From an uncultured Eubacteriales bacterium (GTDB lineage: Bacteria; Bacillota; Clostridia; Peptostreptococcales; Anaerovoracaceae), in assembly GCA_900318155.1 (NCBI GenBank), contig ONJN01000072.1:1-32113 (forward strand): a stretch of DNA of 32,113 nucleotides, read 5' to 3'. The translations under genes were made by a program, and so were the position numbers. Every line of letters starts with the position of its first letter. Within the stretch, counting starts at the first letter, position 1. Shown here one piece after another: positions 1-7,384 of this stretch. The notes under the pieces were generated by a model. The model saw nothing but the letters and a program-made list of their open reading frames with translations. It had not been told where the DNA came from and did not search any database.

Positions 1-18
1 ATGAAGAAATGGCACCTA

Positions 19-48
19 TTGACAAAAGTGTACCAGGGAGGATAGAAT
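19..48 (+). promoter_or_regulatory. Sigma-A type promoter for the accessory cassette
   Basis: TTGACA at 19-24 and TAGAAT at 43-48 are separated by 18 bases. Transcription would start near position 55, upstream of the Shine-Dalgarno GGAGAGG at 84-90 of the first gene. Nothing to the left of it can be assigned: the short reading frame beginning at base 1 ends at 43-45. Confidence 0.6.
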
Positions 49-98
49 AAAACAGGAAAGAATAATGAGGAGCGCTTGACAATGGAGAGGGGCAGCTG

Positions 99-776
99 AT
101 GAAAGAAACGCGTGACTATATTAAAGAGACTTATATGATTTGGGGATTGGTTATTGGCGGAGTTATAGGTTGTATTGGTCTGGCAGTTCTGTGTGCTGCC
201 GGAAGGATCGCATGGATTGGAATTCCGGTCGCGATCGGCCTTTTTGGCGGGATGCTAATAGGAATGTTTACAAAGAGAGACTTGGAGGAAAAAATGCAGG
301 AAAAAGAGAATTCAATCAAATTCAGATTTCCGGCAATCCCTATCGCGATTATTGTTGCCATTATTGCAGCTTCAGCAACTGTTATTGCTGCAGGAATCGG
401 ATATGCCGCAACGACTTATCAGGCGAGACATAGTGACAAAGGAGTAAAAGCTGGTTATACAGAAAAAATAACTTATAAAAAAGCCTCCGGTGTAAAGAGT
501 GCGACATTCAGCGCCAAGCCTGATAAAGGAACAATGTATATATCCCTGATTCAGAATTCAGGAAAGAAAAACACAAAGTATAATGTTAAATGGAAATTGA
601 GTTCAAAAGCAAAATACTCTGATGTATACACATTCACTATGAAAAATAACAAACAATGGACGAGTGAGAAGAAATGTGGGAAGGTGAAAAAAGGGAAGAA
701 ATATAATTTCTGTATATCAAAGAATAATAATGCCGGGACACAATCAAAAATAGAAGCCGATTGGCTGATAAAATAG
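99..776 (+). CDS. Small membrane-anchored protein with basic C-terminal domain; possible cargo of the adjacent exporter
   Basis: No family is recognised in this 225-residue protein. It has three hydrophobic segments, at about residues 13-35, 36-57 and 76-106. A short Lys/Glu-rich linker lies between the second and third. About 120 residues follow that are very rich in Lys, Ser, Tyr and Thr and look beta-rich, with two cysteines (C193 and C205) that could form a disulfide. The ATG at 99 follows GGAGAGG at the right distance, behind a good promoter. Downstream come a hairpin terminator and then two ABC half-transporters and an M50 protease. A small protein before an attenuator and an exporter is a layout typical of exported peptide systems, so I infer it is the cargo, toxin or signal. 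It could instead be an accessory or immunity subunit. Base composition is AT-rich, unlike the genes after 5390. Confidence 0.75.
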   Translation: MKETRDYIKETYMIWGLVIGGVIGCIGLAVLCAAGRIAWIGIPVAIGLFGGMLIGMFTKRDLEEKMQEKENSIKFRFPAIPIAIIVAIIAASATVIAAGIGYAATTYQARHSDKGVKAGYTEKITYKKASGVKSATFSAKPDKGTMYISLIQNSGKKNTKYNVKWKLSSKAKYSDVYTFTMKNNKQWTSEKKCGKVKKGKKYNFCISKNNNAGTQSKIEADWLIK

Positions 777-798
777 ATACAGCGATAATTGGAGAATT

Positions 799-828
799 AG
801 GAGCAGTCATTTTACGGCTGCTCCTTTT
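799..828 (+). terminator. Hairpin terminator or attenuator between the putative cargo and its exporter
   Basis: AGGAGCAG at 799-806 pairs with CTGCTCCT at 818-825 around an 11-base loop, and four T residues end the hairpin. No good promoter is visible between it and the ABC gene at 860, so the transporter genes are probably expressed by read-through at a lower level than the first gene. Confidence 0.75.
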
Positions 829-859
829 ATAACTGTGCAATAGGGTGAAATGACAGCTA

Positions 860-2560
860 ATGAGAATTGACTACGACAAAATAATAATCAGGAACAGATT
901 GATACTACATGAAGGAATGATCGACATTCAATGTCCCGGATTATATTTGATTTGCGGTACAAACGGATCGGGGAAAAGCCTTCTTCTAAGTAACATCAAT
1001 CATCATCTTAGTTGTGATCATGTTTATCAAAGGCAGACATCCGCACAGATATTTACCGGGCTGTCAATAAAAGATAATATATTACTTAATAATGGTGATG
1101 AAGATCTCCTGTTGGATTTAACAGAGAGGTATCATTTGAATAGTATCCTCGATTTGAATCCAAAAAAATTGAGCGGCGGTGAAAAAAGACTCGTGATTTT
1201 TTTTAGGGGTGTGTGTACAGCAGATGCCGTGATTTTACTGGATGAACCAACGAATGATCTGGATTACAATACAGTAAAGATAATGATTGAAATTCTTGAG
1301 GACATTTGCAGGAAAAAAGTGGTATTCATTGTTTCTCATGACGATCGAATTAAAAGAATCGCTTCATGCATTTATGAGATTGAAAATCAAAAGTTGGTTT
1401 TAAAAGAAGATAATAGAACAATCCATGAAAAAACATCTTTATCTCTTTTAGAGCCTGAAATGCCTGTGAGAAGAATGAATATTGAACATATGAAAAAAAT
1501 ATTCTCAAGACATATTATATTGACGATCGTACTGCTGTTATTGTTTATAGTCAGTTGTAGTATTAATTCAGGAATTAAAGAGAAAGCAAGTTCGCCTGCT
1601 GCAGATACGCTGGGGAGACAGATTAATCTATTCTTTTTGAAATCTCTTTATGGATCAGATATGAGTATACATGGCGCGTATCCTTTGTCTTTGGTTAAAG
1701 ATATCTATACAAATAACAATAAGAATATAAAAGATTCGATCAGTGAGTACTCTGCAAAAAGCACTGCTTCACTGTCCATTGATACATCATTGTCAGGACT
1801 CAATTCCAATGAGCATTATGATGTTTTAAAATTAGAGTATTTCGATACTGCCAGCAAAGCATATTTGTATCCACAAGATAGATATCGTTCTATGCAGTTG
1901 CCTGATAGAGATAATGAAATACGTACGCAAAGGGTTCTTTTTCCTGATGGATATGAACAAAGAACACCTGTTGAGATTAATCTTTCTTCTTTTAATAAAG
2001 CTGAAAAAGAGATCCAAAAGAACTATAAGTCGGCAGAGGCAACATACATATCTGTAATTCCCCGTAAAGGATATTCCATGGAAGACTTCCTTAAATCAAA
2101 ATACCTGAAGCGGATTTCAGGTTCAGGGGTATTTATTCAAAGTAAAGAAACTGTTTTTCTTCAATATACAATAAATAAGTATCATAAAAATCGCAGTATT
2201 GTAATCCGAACTGGAGCAATTGCGATCGCTCTGTTCATTTTTGCTGTTTTATCATATATTTTTCTTTTGGCTGTTAAACGAGACTATATTAAGACTTTAT
2301 TAGGATATGGGTTTTCACGAAAGCAAATGAACGACGTCATTTGTACAATTGCGATCTCACCGATTAGAAATATCGTGTGTGTTTTAATCTGTTTTTTTGT
2401 GAATATTATACTGATCAAATATTACGGTAACAGGATTGATATTATAAACATTCTTCCGGGCATGGCATGCGGTGCTGTTTTATTAGTAACAAGCCTTACG
2501 ATCAGACTGATAACAGGTTATGCGACGTATCGTATCAGTTCATGGGAAAACAGGAATTAA
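860..2560 (+). CDS. ABC half-transporter: ATPase fused to FtsX/MacB-like permease (first of pair)
   Basis: This 566-residue protein joins an N-terminal ABC ATPase to a permease. Walker A is GTNGSGKS at residues 33-40, the signature LSGGE at 104-108, Walker B AVILLDEP at 123-130 followed by TNDLD, and the H-loop His is H160. After the ATPase comes one membrane segment (about 218-236). An extracellular domain of some 210 residues (about 240-450) follows, then three membrane segments (about 453-473, 497-520 and 530-552). The loop with GYGFSRKQM is typical of FtsX-like permeases. That is the MacB arrangement: ATPase, TM1, large outside domain, TM2-4. MacB-type proteins use mechanotransmission to move peptides or proteins across or off the membrane. 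The ATG at 860 is preceded by AGGGTG at 842-847, somewhat far away. Likely heterodimer partner: the next gene, 12 bases downstream. The substrate is unknown. Confidence 0.85.
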   Translation: MRIDYDKIIIRNRLILHEGMIDIQCPGLYLICGTNGSGKSLLLSNINHHLSCDHVYQRQTSAQIFTGLSIKDNILLNNGDEDLLLDLTERYHLNSILDLNPKKLSGGEKRLVIFFRGVCTADAVILLDEPTNDLDYNTVKIMIEILEDICRKKVVFIVSHDDRIKRIASCIYEIENQKLVLKEDNRTIHEKTSLSLLEPEMPVRRMNIEHMKKIFSRHIILTIVLLLLFIVSCSINSGIKEKASSPAADTLGRQINLFFLKSLYGSDMSIHGAYPLSLVKDIYTNNNKNIKDSISEYSAKSTASLSIDTSLSGLNSNEHYDVLKLEYFDTASKAYLYPQDRYRSMQLPDRDNEIRTQRVLFPDGYEQRTPVEINLSSFNKAEKEIQKNYKSAEATYISVIPRKGYSMEDFLKSKYLKRISGSGVFIQSKETVFLQYTINKYHKNRSIVIRTGAIAIALFIFAVLSYIFLLAVKRDYIKTLLGYGFSRKQMNDVICTIAISPIRNIVCVLICFFVNIILIKYYGNRIDIINILPGMACGAVLLVTSLTIRLITGYATYRISSWENRN

Positions 2561-2572
2561 AGGAACAGTTAT

Positions 2573-4405
2573 ATGATTATTAATGATTTAAATATTAATG
2601 TGGGTGATGTTGATTTAAAAAATATAGACTTAGTATTCTCGTCGCCGGGAGTGTATATAGTTTCCGGAGATAACGGATGTGGGAAAACATCTCTGATCCG
2701 GGCTATCATTTCAAACAGCAATCAAAGTCTGTGCTTTGAGAACGCTGAGTTAGATGCTGAATATATGAAGAATCCGGGAAGTCTTATCGCATATGTTCCC
2801 CAAACATTAAATAGGTATTCGTGCTCAGTTGAGGATTATTTAATAAAGGAATGCACGAATATAGATAATACTTTTGCCGAAGAATTATTTCTTCATTTTG
2901 GTATGTCATATCTTGATAAAAATCAGAATATTTCCACAGTTAGCGAAGGCGAACTGACAAAGCTTTCATTGATTGCTGCTTTTTTAAAGCAGACTCCTTA
3001 TGTTTTCCTGGATGAACCAACAAATCATCTGGATAATGAGGGCGTCAGGCAACTGGTAAATCTTATAGACTCCGTAAAAAACGAAAAAACGCTGGTTATT
3101 GTAAGTCATGATGAGCGACTAACGGATAAGTATAATTATCGCATTACTATAGAAGGAAACCGTGTTATACAGAATCGGGCAGATATGGATTTATTTTATT
3201 TAGATACGGTGCGTTGTCCCTCCTCAATCCGGTTTCATCCGTGGAAACAGTCCCTGAAAGGACTGTGTTCGAAATACAATATCGTTTGCGTTATTCTTGT
3301 TATAATGGCATTTAGCTTTTTCCTTACATATAATACTCTTTTATATGCTGATAATTACTCTCATGATAATGGAAAATATCGGAGCGATATAATTCATACA
3401 TATAAAGCAGAATATGAATATTCGACTACAAATCGGCTTTACACGAAAGCAGAAGGAATTGATGTCGCCAATAATAATACTCATCGGTATATTGAGTGCA
3501 AAGATATTTATAAAATTCTTAAAGATACTGATGTTAAAACAATAATAGCTTTCGATAATGATCAATTCTATAATTCCATTGAAAACGAAAAACCATTGTC
3601 GATACCCCGTTTTTTTATTGATGAGTATCAATCTATGTATACCGGGACGAGTGCCGGCGTAGAGAAATTGATAGTAGGTGATTATCCGCGGGATCACAGG
3701 AAGGAGATATGTATTCCTAAAGACAAAGCAGAGAAGATGTTTGGGATAGCTCGGAAAGGGATGAAAAGCAGCCTCAAGAAAGCCATAGCGTATAATGCAG
3801 ACACCTATACTTTATCTGGGTATACAACGGGTCAGAACATATTATTATCGTATAACGGAAAGAATATATCTGGATTTTTCGATTTGTCTGCAGATAACAT
3901 GAATCATTTGATTGATGTTTACGGCAGCAAAACACCGGCTCCCGGCCTGTTTCTTTTTACAAAAAAGGGAAGAGAACGAAAGACGCTTAATGCTTTAATT
4001 GCCGATTATCCTGCAGAGAACTATATATCAAAAGTTTTTTCTGATGTTTGGGAGCGCTCATATAACAGAGCGTTCATTCTAAAAAAGGTGTTTCCGATCA
4101 ATTTGATTATATCGGTATTATTCTGTATAATCATAGCGATTATCAGGAAATATCAATCGGAGGCAAATCGAGGATTTATCCGAGACTATAACGCACATTA
4201 TCTAAGATGTGATCATTTCATTTTCTGTAATCGTTTTTTGTTAGCTTTACTGAGTTTGCTTATCTTTTTGTTGATACTGACAGTGAATCATCTAATGAGC
4301 GATGCAGCATGGCATCTTGATAAAATCCTGATTTTAGATTTTGTTATCATTAATTTACCGATAATATTGAGTTTATTGACAAAGGGAAAAAAAGATGTTC
4401 CTTAA
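2573..4405 (+). CDS. ABC half-transporter: ATPase fused to FtsX/MacB-like permease (second of pair)
   Basis: This 610-residue protein has the same architecture as its upstream neighbour but is clearly diverged from it. Walker A is GDNGCGKT at residues 32-39, the Q-loop VPQ at 75-77, Walker B YVFLDEP at 143-149 followed by TNHLD, and the H-loop His is H179. The signature motif is degenerate, VSEGE at 123-127 in place of LSGGE. One membrane segment lies near 235-255, then a long outside domain. Three membrane segments follow in the last 110 residues. An AGGA Shine-Dalgarno precedes the ATG. Its 3' end overlaps the M50 protease gene by 11 bases, so the two are translationally coupled. Two unequal half-transporters side by side suggest an asymmetric heterodimer. 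Function beyond export or membrane extraction of a peptide is inference. Confidence 0.85.
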   Translation: MIINDLNINVGDVDLKNIDLVFSSPGVYIVSGDNGCGKTSLIRAIISNSNQSLCFENAELDAEYMKNPGSLIAYVPQTLNRYSCSVEDYLIKECTNIDNTFAEELFLHFGMSYLDKNQNISTVSEGELTKLSLIAAFLKQTPYVFLDEPTNHLDNEGVRQLVNLIDSVKNEKTLVIVSHDERLTDKYNYRITIEGNRVIQNRADMDLFYLDTVRCPSSIRFHPWKQSLKGLCSKYNIVCVILVIMAFSFFLTYNTLLYADNYSHDNGKYRSDIIHTYKAEYEYSTTNRLYTKAEGIDVANNNTHRYIECKDIYKILKDTDVKTIIAFDNDQFYNSIENEKPLSIPRFFIDEYQSMYTGTSAGVEKLIVGDYPRDHRKEICIPKDKAEKMFGIARKGMKSSLKKAIAYNADTYTLSGYTTGQNILLSYNGKNISGFFDLSADNMNHLIDVYGSKTPAPGLFLFTKKGRERKTLNALIADYPAENYISKVFSDVWERSYNRAFILKKVFPINLIISVLFCIIIAIIRKYQSEANRGFIRDYNAHYLRCDHFIFCNRFLLALLSLLIFLLILTVNHLMSDAAWHLDKILILDFVIINLPIILSLLTKGKKDVP

Positions 4406-4838
4406 AGCATTCAAGTGTATCATTCTGTTCTATCTGGTAACGGCTGTTTCGACTGCGCTTCATGAATTCTGTCACTTTTTGTTTGCATATTTGTCAGGAG
4501 TAGAGGTTAAGGAAATAGGTATAGGGATTGCCGGAAGACCAAAAGTCAGAATTAGAAAACTAGTTTTATCGCCGGTTCTTGTTGCAGGATATATCACGAT
4601 CGACAGGAATGCGTTAAAAAGAAAGAGTACGCTAACCATTCTATTGATCGGATTATCCGGGGTGTTGGCAAATATTATTATTGTTATTGCTGCTGTTCTT
4701 GCAAAAATAAACTTGCTGATCGGGAGTTGGCTGGTTCTATATAATGTGTCGGCTATAATTATCAGTCTTCTTCCTTTTGGTATAGACAATGACATGAGGA
4801 TGATGATTCATCTTCTTAATACAAAAAGAGAAAGATAA
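4395..4838 (+). CDS. Minimal M50 (site-2 protease family) intramembrane metalloprotease
   Basis: At 147 residues this is a very small member of the M50 zinc protease group, which cleaves substrates within the membrane. The zinc motif HEFCH is at residues 23-27 inside the first hydrophobic segment. A GLSGVLAN segment at 86-93 matches the conserved GPxxN region of site-2 proteases. The motif LLPFGID at 125-131 matches the NxxPxxxxDG region that supplies the third zinc ligand. Four hydrophobic stretches cover most of the chain. The ATG at 4395 lies inside the end of the preceding ABC gene, after an AAGGG ribosome site. M50 proteases also accompany ABC transporters in the YydFGHIJ peptide locus of Bacillus subtilis, which supports a role in maturing or releasing a peptide here. 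The first gene of the cassette is the obvious candidate substrate, by inference. Confidence 0.8.
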   Translation: MFLKAFKCIILFYLVTAVSTALHEFCHFLFAYLSGVEVKEIGIGIAGRPKVRIRKLVLSPVLVAGYITIDRNALKRKSTLTILLIGLSGVLANIIIVIAAVLAKINLLIGSWLVLYNVSAIIISLLPFGIDNDMRMMIHLLNTKRER

Positions 4839-4916
4839 TAAAAATAAAAAGAACGAAAAGGAATCTAATGACTGCCTGAATACTTGTTCAAAATATAGAA
4901 AAAAGGGAGACTCGTT

Positions 4917-5129
4917 GTGAAATGCATTAAATGTAATAGTGACATGGTGAACGGAACAGTTCAAAACGCTGCTGAAAACAGTTTTTTTGGTTTTTTTTCG
5001 ACAGATAATGAAAAAACACCTGGTCGGTTAATTAGAAGAGGGAAGGAATTTGTTATTCTTTCTGGTGAAGAAGTTCAGGCATACTATTGTCCGAACTGTA
5101 GGATGTTCATTATGACGATAGAAGAATGA
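4917..5129 (+). CDS. Small zinc-ribbon protein
   Basis: This 70-residue protein begins at a GTG at 4917, with AAGGGAGA a few bases upstream. Two CxxC pairs (C3/C6 and C58/C61) frame a short domain with hydrophobic beta-like stretches, the signature of a zinc ribbon. From memory it resembles small clostridial proteins of the DUF6487 kind, whose function is not known to me. It lies 78 bases after the M50 gene, with no terminator seen between, and is AT-rich like the cassette. It therefore probably belongs to the same transcript. A regulatory or structural role is possible; nothing in the sequence decides it. Confidence 0.75.
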   Translation: MKCIKCNSDMVNGTVQNAAENSFFGFFSTDNEKTPGRLIRRGKEFVILSGEEVQAYYCPNCRMFIMTIEE

Positions 5130-5149
5130 TTTGCGGGAATCGTGACTGA

Positions 5150-5320
5150 GTTCAGGTGTCATCAGTTTTGTCCGGCGACTCCGGTGATGCGATGAAAGAC
5201 GCTGAACGATGCGTTCCGTTCCTTCAGACCGAGGAAAACACATCCTGTGATTTGATCGGAACAGATACCGATACCGTGAAAAAGTCAGAAACATTCATCG
5301 ATTCGTACATATCTAATTGA
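5150..5320 (+). pseudogene. Possible C-terminal remnant of a lost gene
   Basis: The 260 bases between the zinc-ribbon gene and xpt hold a stop-free stretch from 5150 to the TGA at 5318-5320. An ATG at 5192 would give 42 residues, beginning MKDAERC. There is no convincing ribosome site. The stretch returns to the GC-rich composition of the core genes, and its residue mix looks protein-like. It could be the tail of an ancestral gene cut off when the AT-rich cassette arrived. It could equally be chance; I do not recognise a family. Confidence 0.22.
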
Positions 5321-5345
5321 CATCCTTTGATCTAGAAAATATAAT
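5317..5345 (+). promoter_or_regulatory. Consensus sigma-A promoter of the purine salvage operon
   Basis: TTGACA at 5317-5322 and TATAAT at 5340-5345 are separated by exactly 17 bases, a perfect match to the consensus. The start point would fall near 5352, leaving a leader of about 38 bases. That is too short for a purine riboswitch aptamer, so any control is likely at the level of a DNA-binding repressor or is constitutive. Confidence 0.85.
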
Positions 5346-5389
5346 TTTAGTTAGTATGTTTTTTTCTTGATATCTTAAGGAGTTGAAAA

Positions 5390-5965
5390 TTGCAGTTATT
5401 GGAAGAAGTTATCAGAGAACAGGGCGCGGTCCTTCCGGGAGGAATTCTGAAAGTGGGAAGCTTTCTGAATCAGCAGATTGATACGGAGCTGCTCAGAGAA
5501 ATTGGCAAGGAGATCGCCCGTCTCTATGATGGAGCGGGTGTAAATAAAATACTTACGATTGAGTCCAGCGGAATTGCGATTGCAGCTGCAGCGGGTCTGG
5601 AAATGGGCGTGCCGGTCGTCTTTGCGAAGAAGCATAAGACCAGCAACGTAGACGGTGAAGTATATTCAACTGTCGTTCATTCCTTTACCCATAATGCGGA
5701 TTACAACGTCGTAGTCAGCTCCGACTACCTGACGAGTGATGACAAAGTTCTGCTGGTCGATGATTTTCTGGCTATGGGGAATGCCCTCCGGGGACTCATT
5801 GACCTGACTGAGCAGGCAGGCGCCGGACTGGCAGGCGTTGCAGTTGCCATAGAGAAGCGATTCCAGGGCGGAGGTGACGCAGTGCGTGCTGAGGGCATCC
5901 GCGTCGAGCCGCTTGCGTGCATTGAGTCCGTCGGGGACGACTGCGTTAACTTTTGTTCAATATAA
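5390..5965 (+). CDS. xpt: Xanthine phosphoribosyltransferase
   Basis: The 191-residue product transfers the phosphoribosyl group of PRPP to xanthine to give XMP in the cytoplasm. The PRPP-binding motif VLLVDDFLAMGNA spans residues 120-132. The IESSGIAIA segment near 57-65 and the KKHKTSN segment near 80-86 are typical of Xpt of Gram-positive bacteria. Length is the usual 190 or so. The start is the TTG at 5390, placed seven bases after TAAGGAG at 5376-5382; no in-frame ATG lies nearby. It is the first gene of an operon that goes on with a nucleoside transporter, mtnA and deoD, so base and nucleoside salvage are expressed together. Confidence 0.95.
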   Translation: MQLLEEVIREQGAVLPGGILKVGSFLNQQIDTELLREIGKEIARLYDGAGVNKILTIESSGIAIAAAAGLEMGVPVVFAKKHKTSNVDGEVYSTVVHSFTHNADYNVVVSSDYLTSDDKVLLVDDFLAMGNALRGLIDLTEQAGAGLAGVAVAIEKRFQGGGDAVRAEGIRVEPLACIESVGDDCVNFCSI

Positions 5966-6039
5966 CGCGTCAGCGTATTGAATGATATTCTATATCTATT
6001 TTTTAGCAAATCTATTTATCATAGGAGGAAGGGTAAAAC

Positions 6040-7248
6040 ATGAAAAAGAAAAGTTTAGTCTTGCTGCTTGCATTGCTGACTGTTGTTGTGTTCACGTTCG
6101 CGGGATGCGGCGGAAACAACGGCGGAGCCAACAAGAAGAGTGACTACAAGGTCGGATTTATTTGTCTTCATGATGAAAACTCCACGTATGACAAGAACTT
6201 CATCGATGCGGCAAACGCTGCATGTAAGGAACTTGGAGTTACGCCGGTTATCAAGACAAACATTCCGGAAGGTCAGGAATGTTATGAAGCAGCGGAAGAG
6301 CTGGTAGACGGCGGCTGCGGAATCGTCTTCGCGGATTCCTTCGGTCATGAGGATTACATGATTCAGGCAGCAAAGAAATTCCCGAAGGTACAGTTCTGCC
6401 ACTCTACGGGAACCAAGGCGCACACTGAGAAGCTCGATAATTACCACAACGCGTTCGCTTCCATTTATGAAGGCCGTTACCTGGCTGGTGTCGCTGCAGG
6501 AATGAAGCTGAATGAAATGATCGACGCCGGCAAGATCAAAGCCAAGGACGCAAAGATCGGTTATATCGGCGCATTCACTTACGCGGAAGTTATCTCCGGA
6601 TACACTTCATTCTTCCTCGGCGCGCGTTCCGAGTGCCCGAGTGCCACGATGGAAGTCACTTTCACAGGATCCTGGTATGATGAGACAGCTGAGAAGGAAG
6701 GCGCGAATAAGCTGATGAACAACGGCTGCGTACTGATTTCACAGCATGCGGACTCCATGGGAGCACCAACTGCCTGCGAGAAGAAGGGCGTTCCGAACGT
6801 TTCCTATAACGGAAGCACGGAAAAAGCATGCCCGAACACTTTCATCGTTTCTTCCAGAATCGACTGGACTCCGTACTACAAGCTCGCGATTCAGAAGGCA
6901 ATGGACGGAAAGCCGCTGGCCGAACCTGACTGGACAGGAACTCTCAAGACAAAGTCTGTCGTACTGACTGATGTAAACGAGAAGGTTGCGGCAAAGGGTA
7001 CTGTTGACAAGATCGAAAAGGTTAAAAAGGACCTGGAAGCAGGAAAAGTCCATGTATTCGACACTTCCACGTTCACAGTCAAAGGAAAGAAGCTTGACTC
7101 CTACAAGGCTGATGTAGACACAGACAAAGATTACAAGAAGGATACTGAGGTTATCAAGGACGGATATTTCCATGAATCCGAGTTCCGTTCGGCACCTTAC
7201 TTTGATATTCAGATTGACGGCATCAAGCTGCTGGATACAAAATTCTAA
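6040..7248 (+). CDS. BMP-family nucleoside-binding lipoprotein of an ABC transporter
   Basis: The product is 402 residues long. It has a lysine-start signal peptide and a lipobox FAGC at 20-23, so C23 would be lipid-modified and the protein anchored outside the membrane. The mature part is of the basic membrane protein (BMP/PnrA-like) type, which binds purine nucleosides for ABC import. The segments VGFICLHDENS and GRYLAGVAAGMK are typical. It follows xpt by 74 bases with an AGGAGGAAGGG ribosome site. The ATPase and two permeases of the same importer come next, after a hairpin. The residues after about 330 form a Lys/Asp-rich C-terminal extension. Substrate assignment rests on family and context. 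Confidence 0.9.
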   Translation: MKKKSLVLLLALLTVVVFTFAGCGGNNGGANKKSDYKVGFICLHDENSTYDKNFIDAANAACKELGVTPVIKTNIPEGQECYEAAEELVDGGCGIVFADSFGHEDYMIQAAKKFPKVQFCHSTGTKAHTEKLDNYHNAFASIYEGRYLAGVAAGMKLNEMIDAGKIKAKDAKIGYIGAFTYAEVISGYTSFFLGARSECPSATMEVTFTGSWYDETAEKEGANKLMNNGCVLISQHADSMGAPTACEKKGVPNVSYNGSTEKACPNTFIVSSRIDWTPYYKLAIQKAMDGKPLAEPDWTGTLKTKSVVLTDVNEKVAAKGTVDKIEKVKKDLEAGKVHVFDTSTFTVKGKKLDSYKADVDTDKDYKKDTEVIKDGYFHESEFRSAPYFDIQIDGIKLLDTKF

Positions 7249-7269
7249 AAAGAAATGTTAAATCGGCGG

Positions 7270-7296
7270 AAAACCCCGGAATTTCCGGGGTTTTCT
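7270..7296 (+). terminator. Attenuator-type hairpin after the binding-protein gene
   Basis: An 11-base stem (7270-7280 with 7284-7294) of the form AAAACCCCGGA / TCCGGGGTTTT closes a 3-base loop and ends in a T run. It lies 22 bases after the stop of the binding-protein gene. As in many importers, it would let the abundant lipoprotein be made in excess over the ATPase and permeases, which are reached by read-through. Confidence 0.8.
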
Positions 7297-7384
7297 CTGC
7301 TACATTGCATTGAAGGAAAAGGCAGTGACTGTGTCCTTTCCTTTGATGCAATAACTTATTTAAACAGAAAGGATGTTGAGAGCT

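Noticed and set aside
1..45. Short open frame starting at base 1 (14 codons)
   Set aside because: It starts at the edge, ends quickly, has no identifiable family and overlaps the promoter at 19-48; it could be the tail of an outside gene, but nothing supports that.
76..81. Second TTGACA just before the first gene
   Set aside because: Its -10 position would fall inside the coding region and no good -10 match is there.
5130..5389. Purine riboswitch upstream of xpt
   Set aside because: The promoter at 5317-5345 leaves a leader of only about 38 bases, and no aptamer core is visible.
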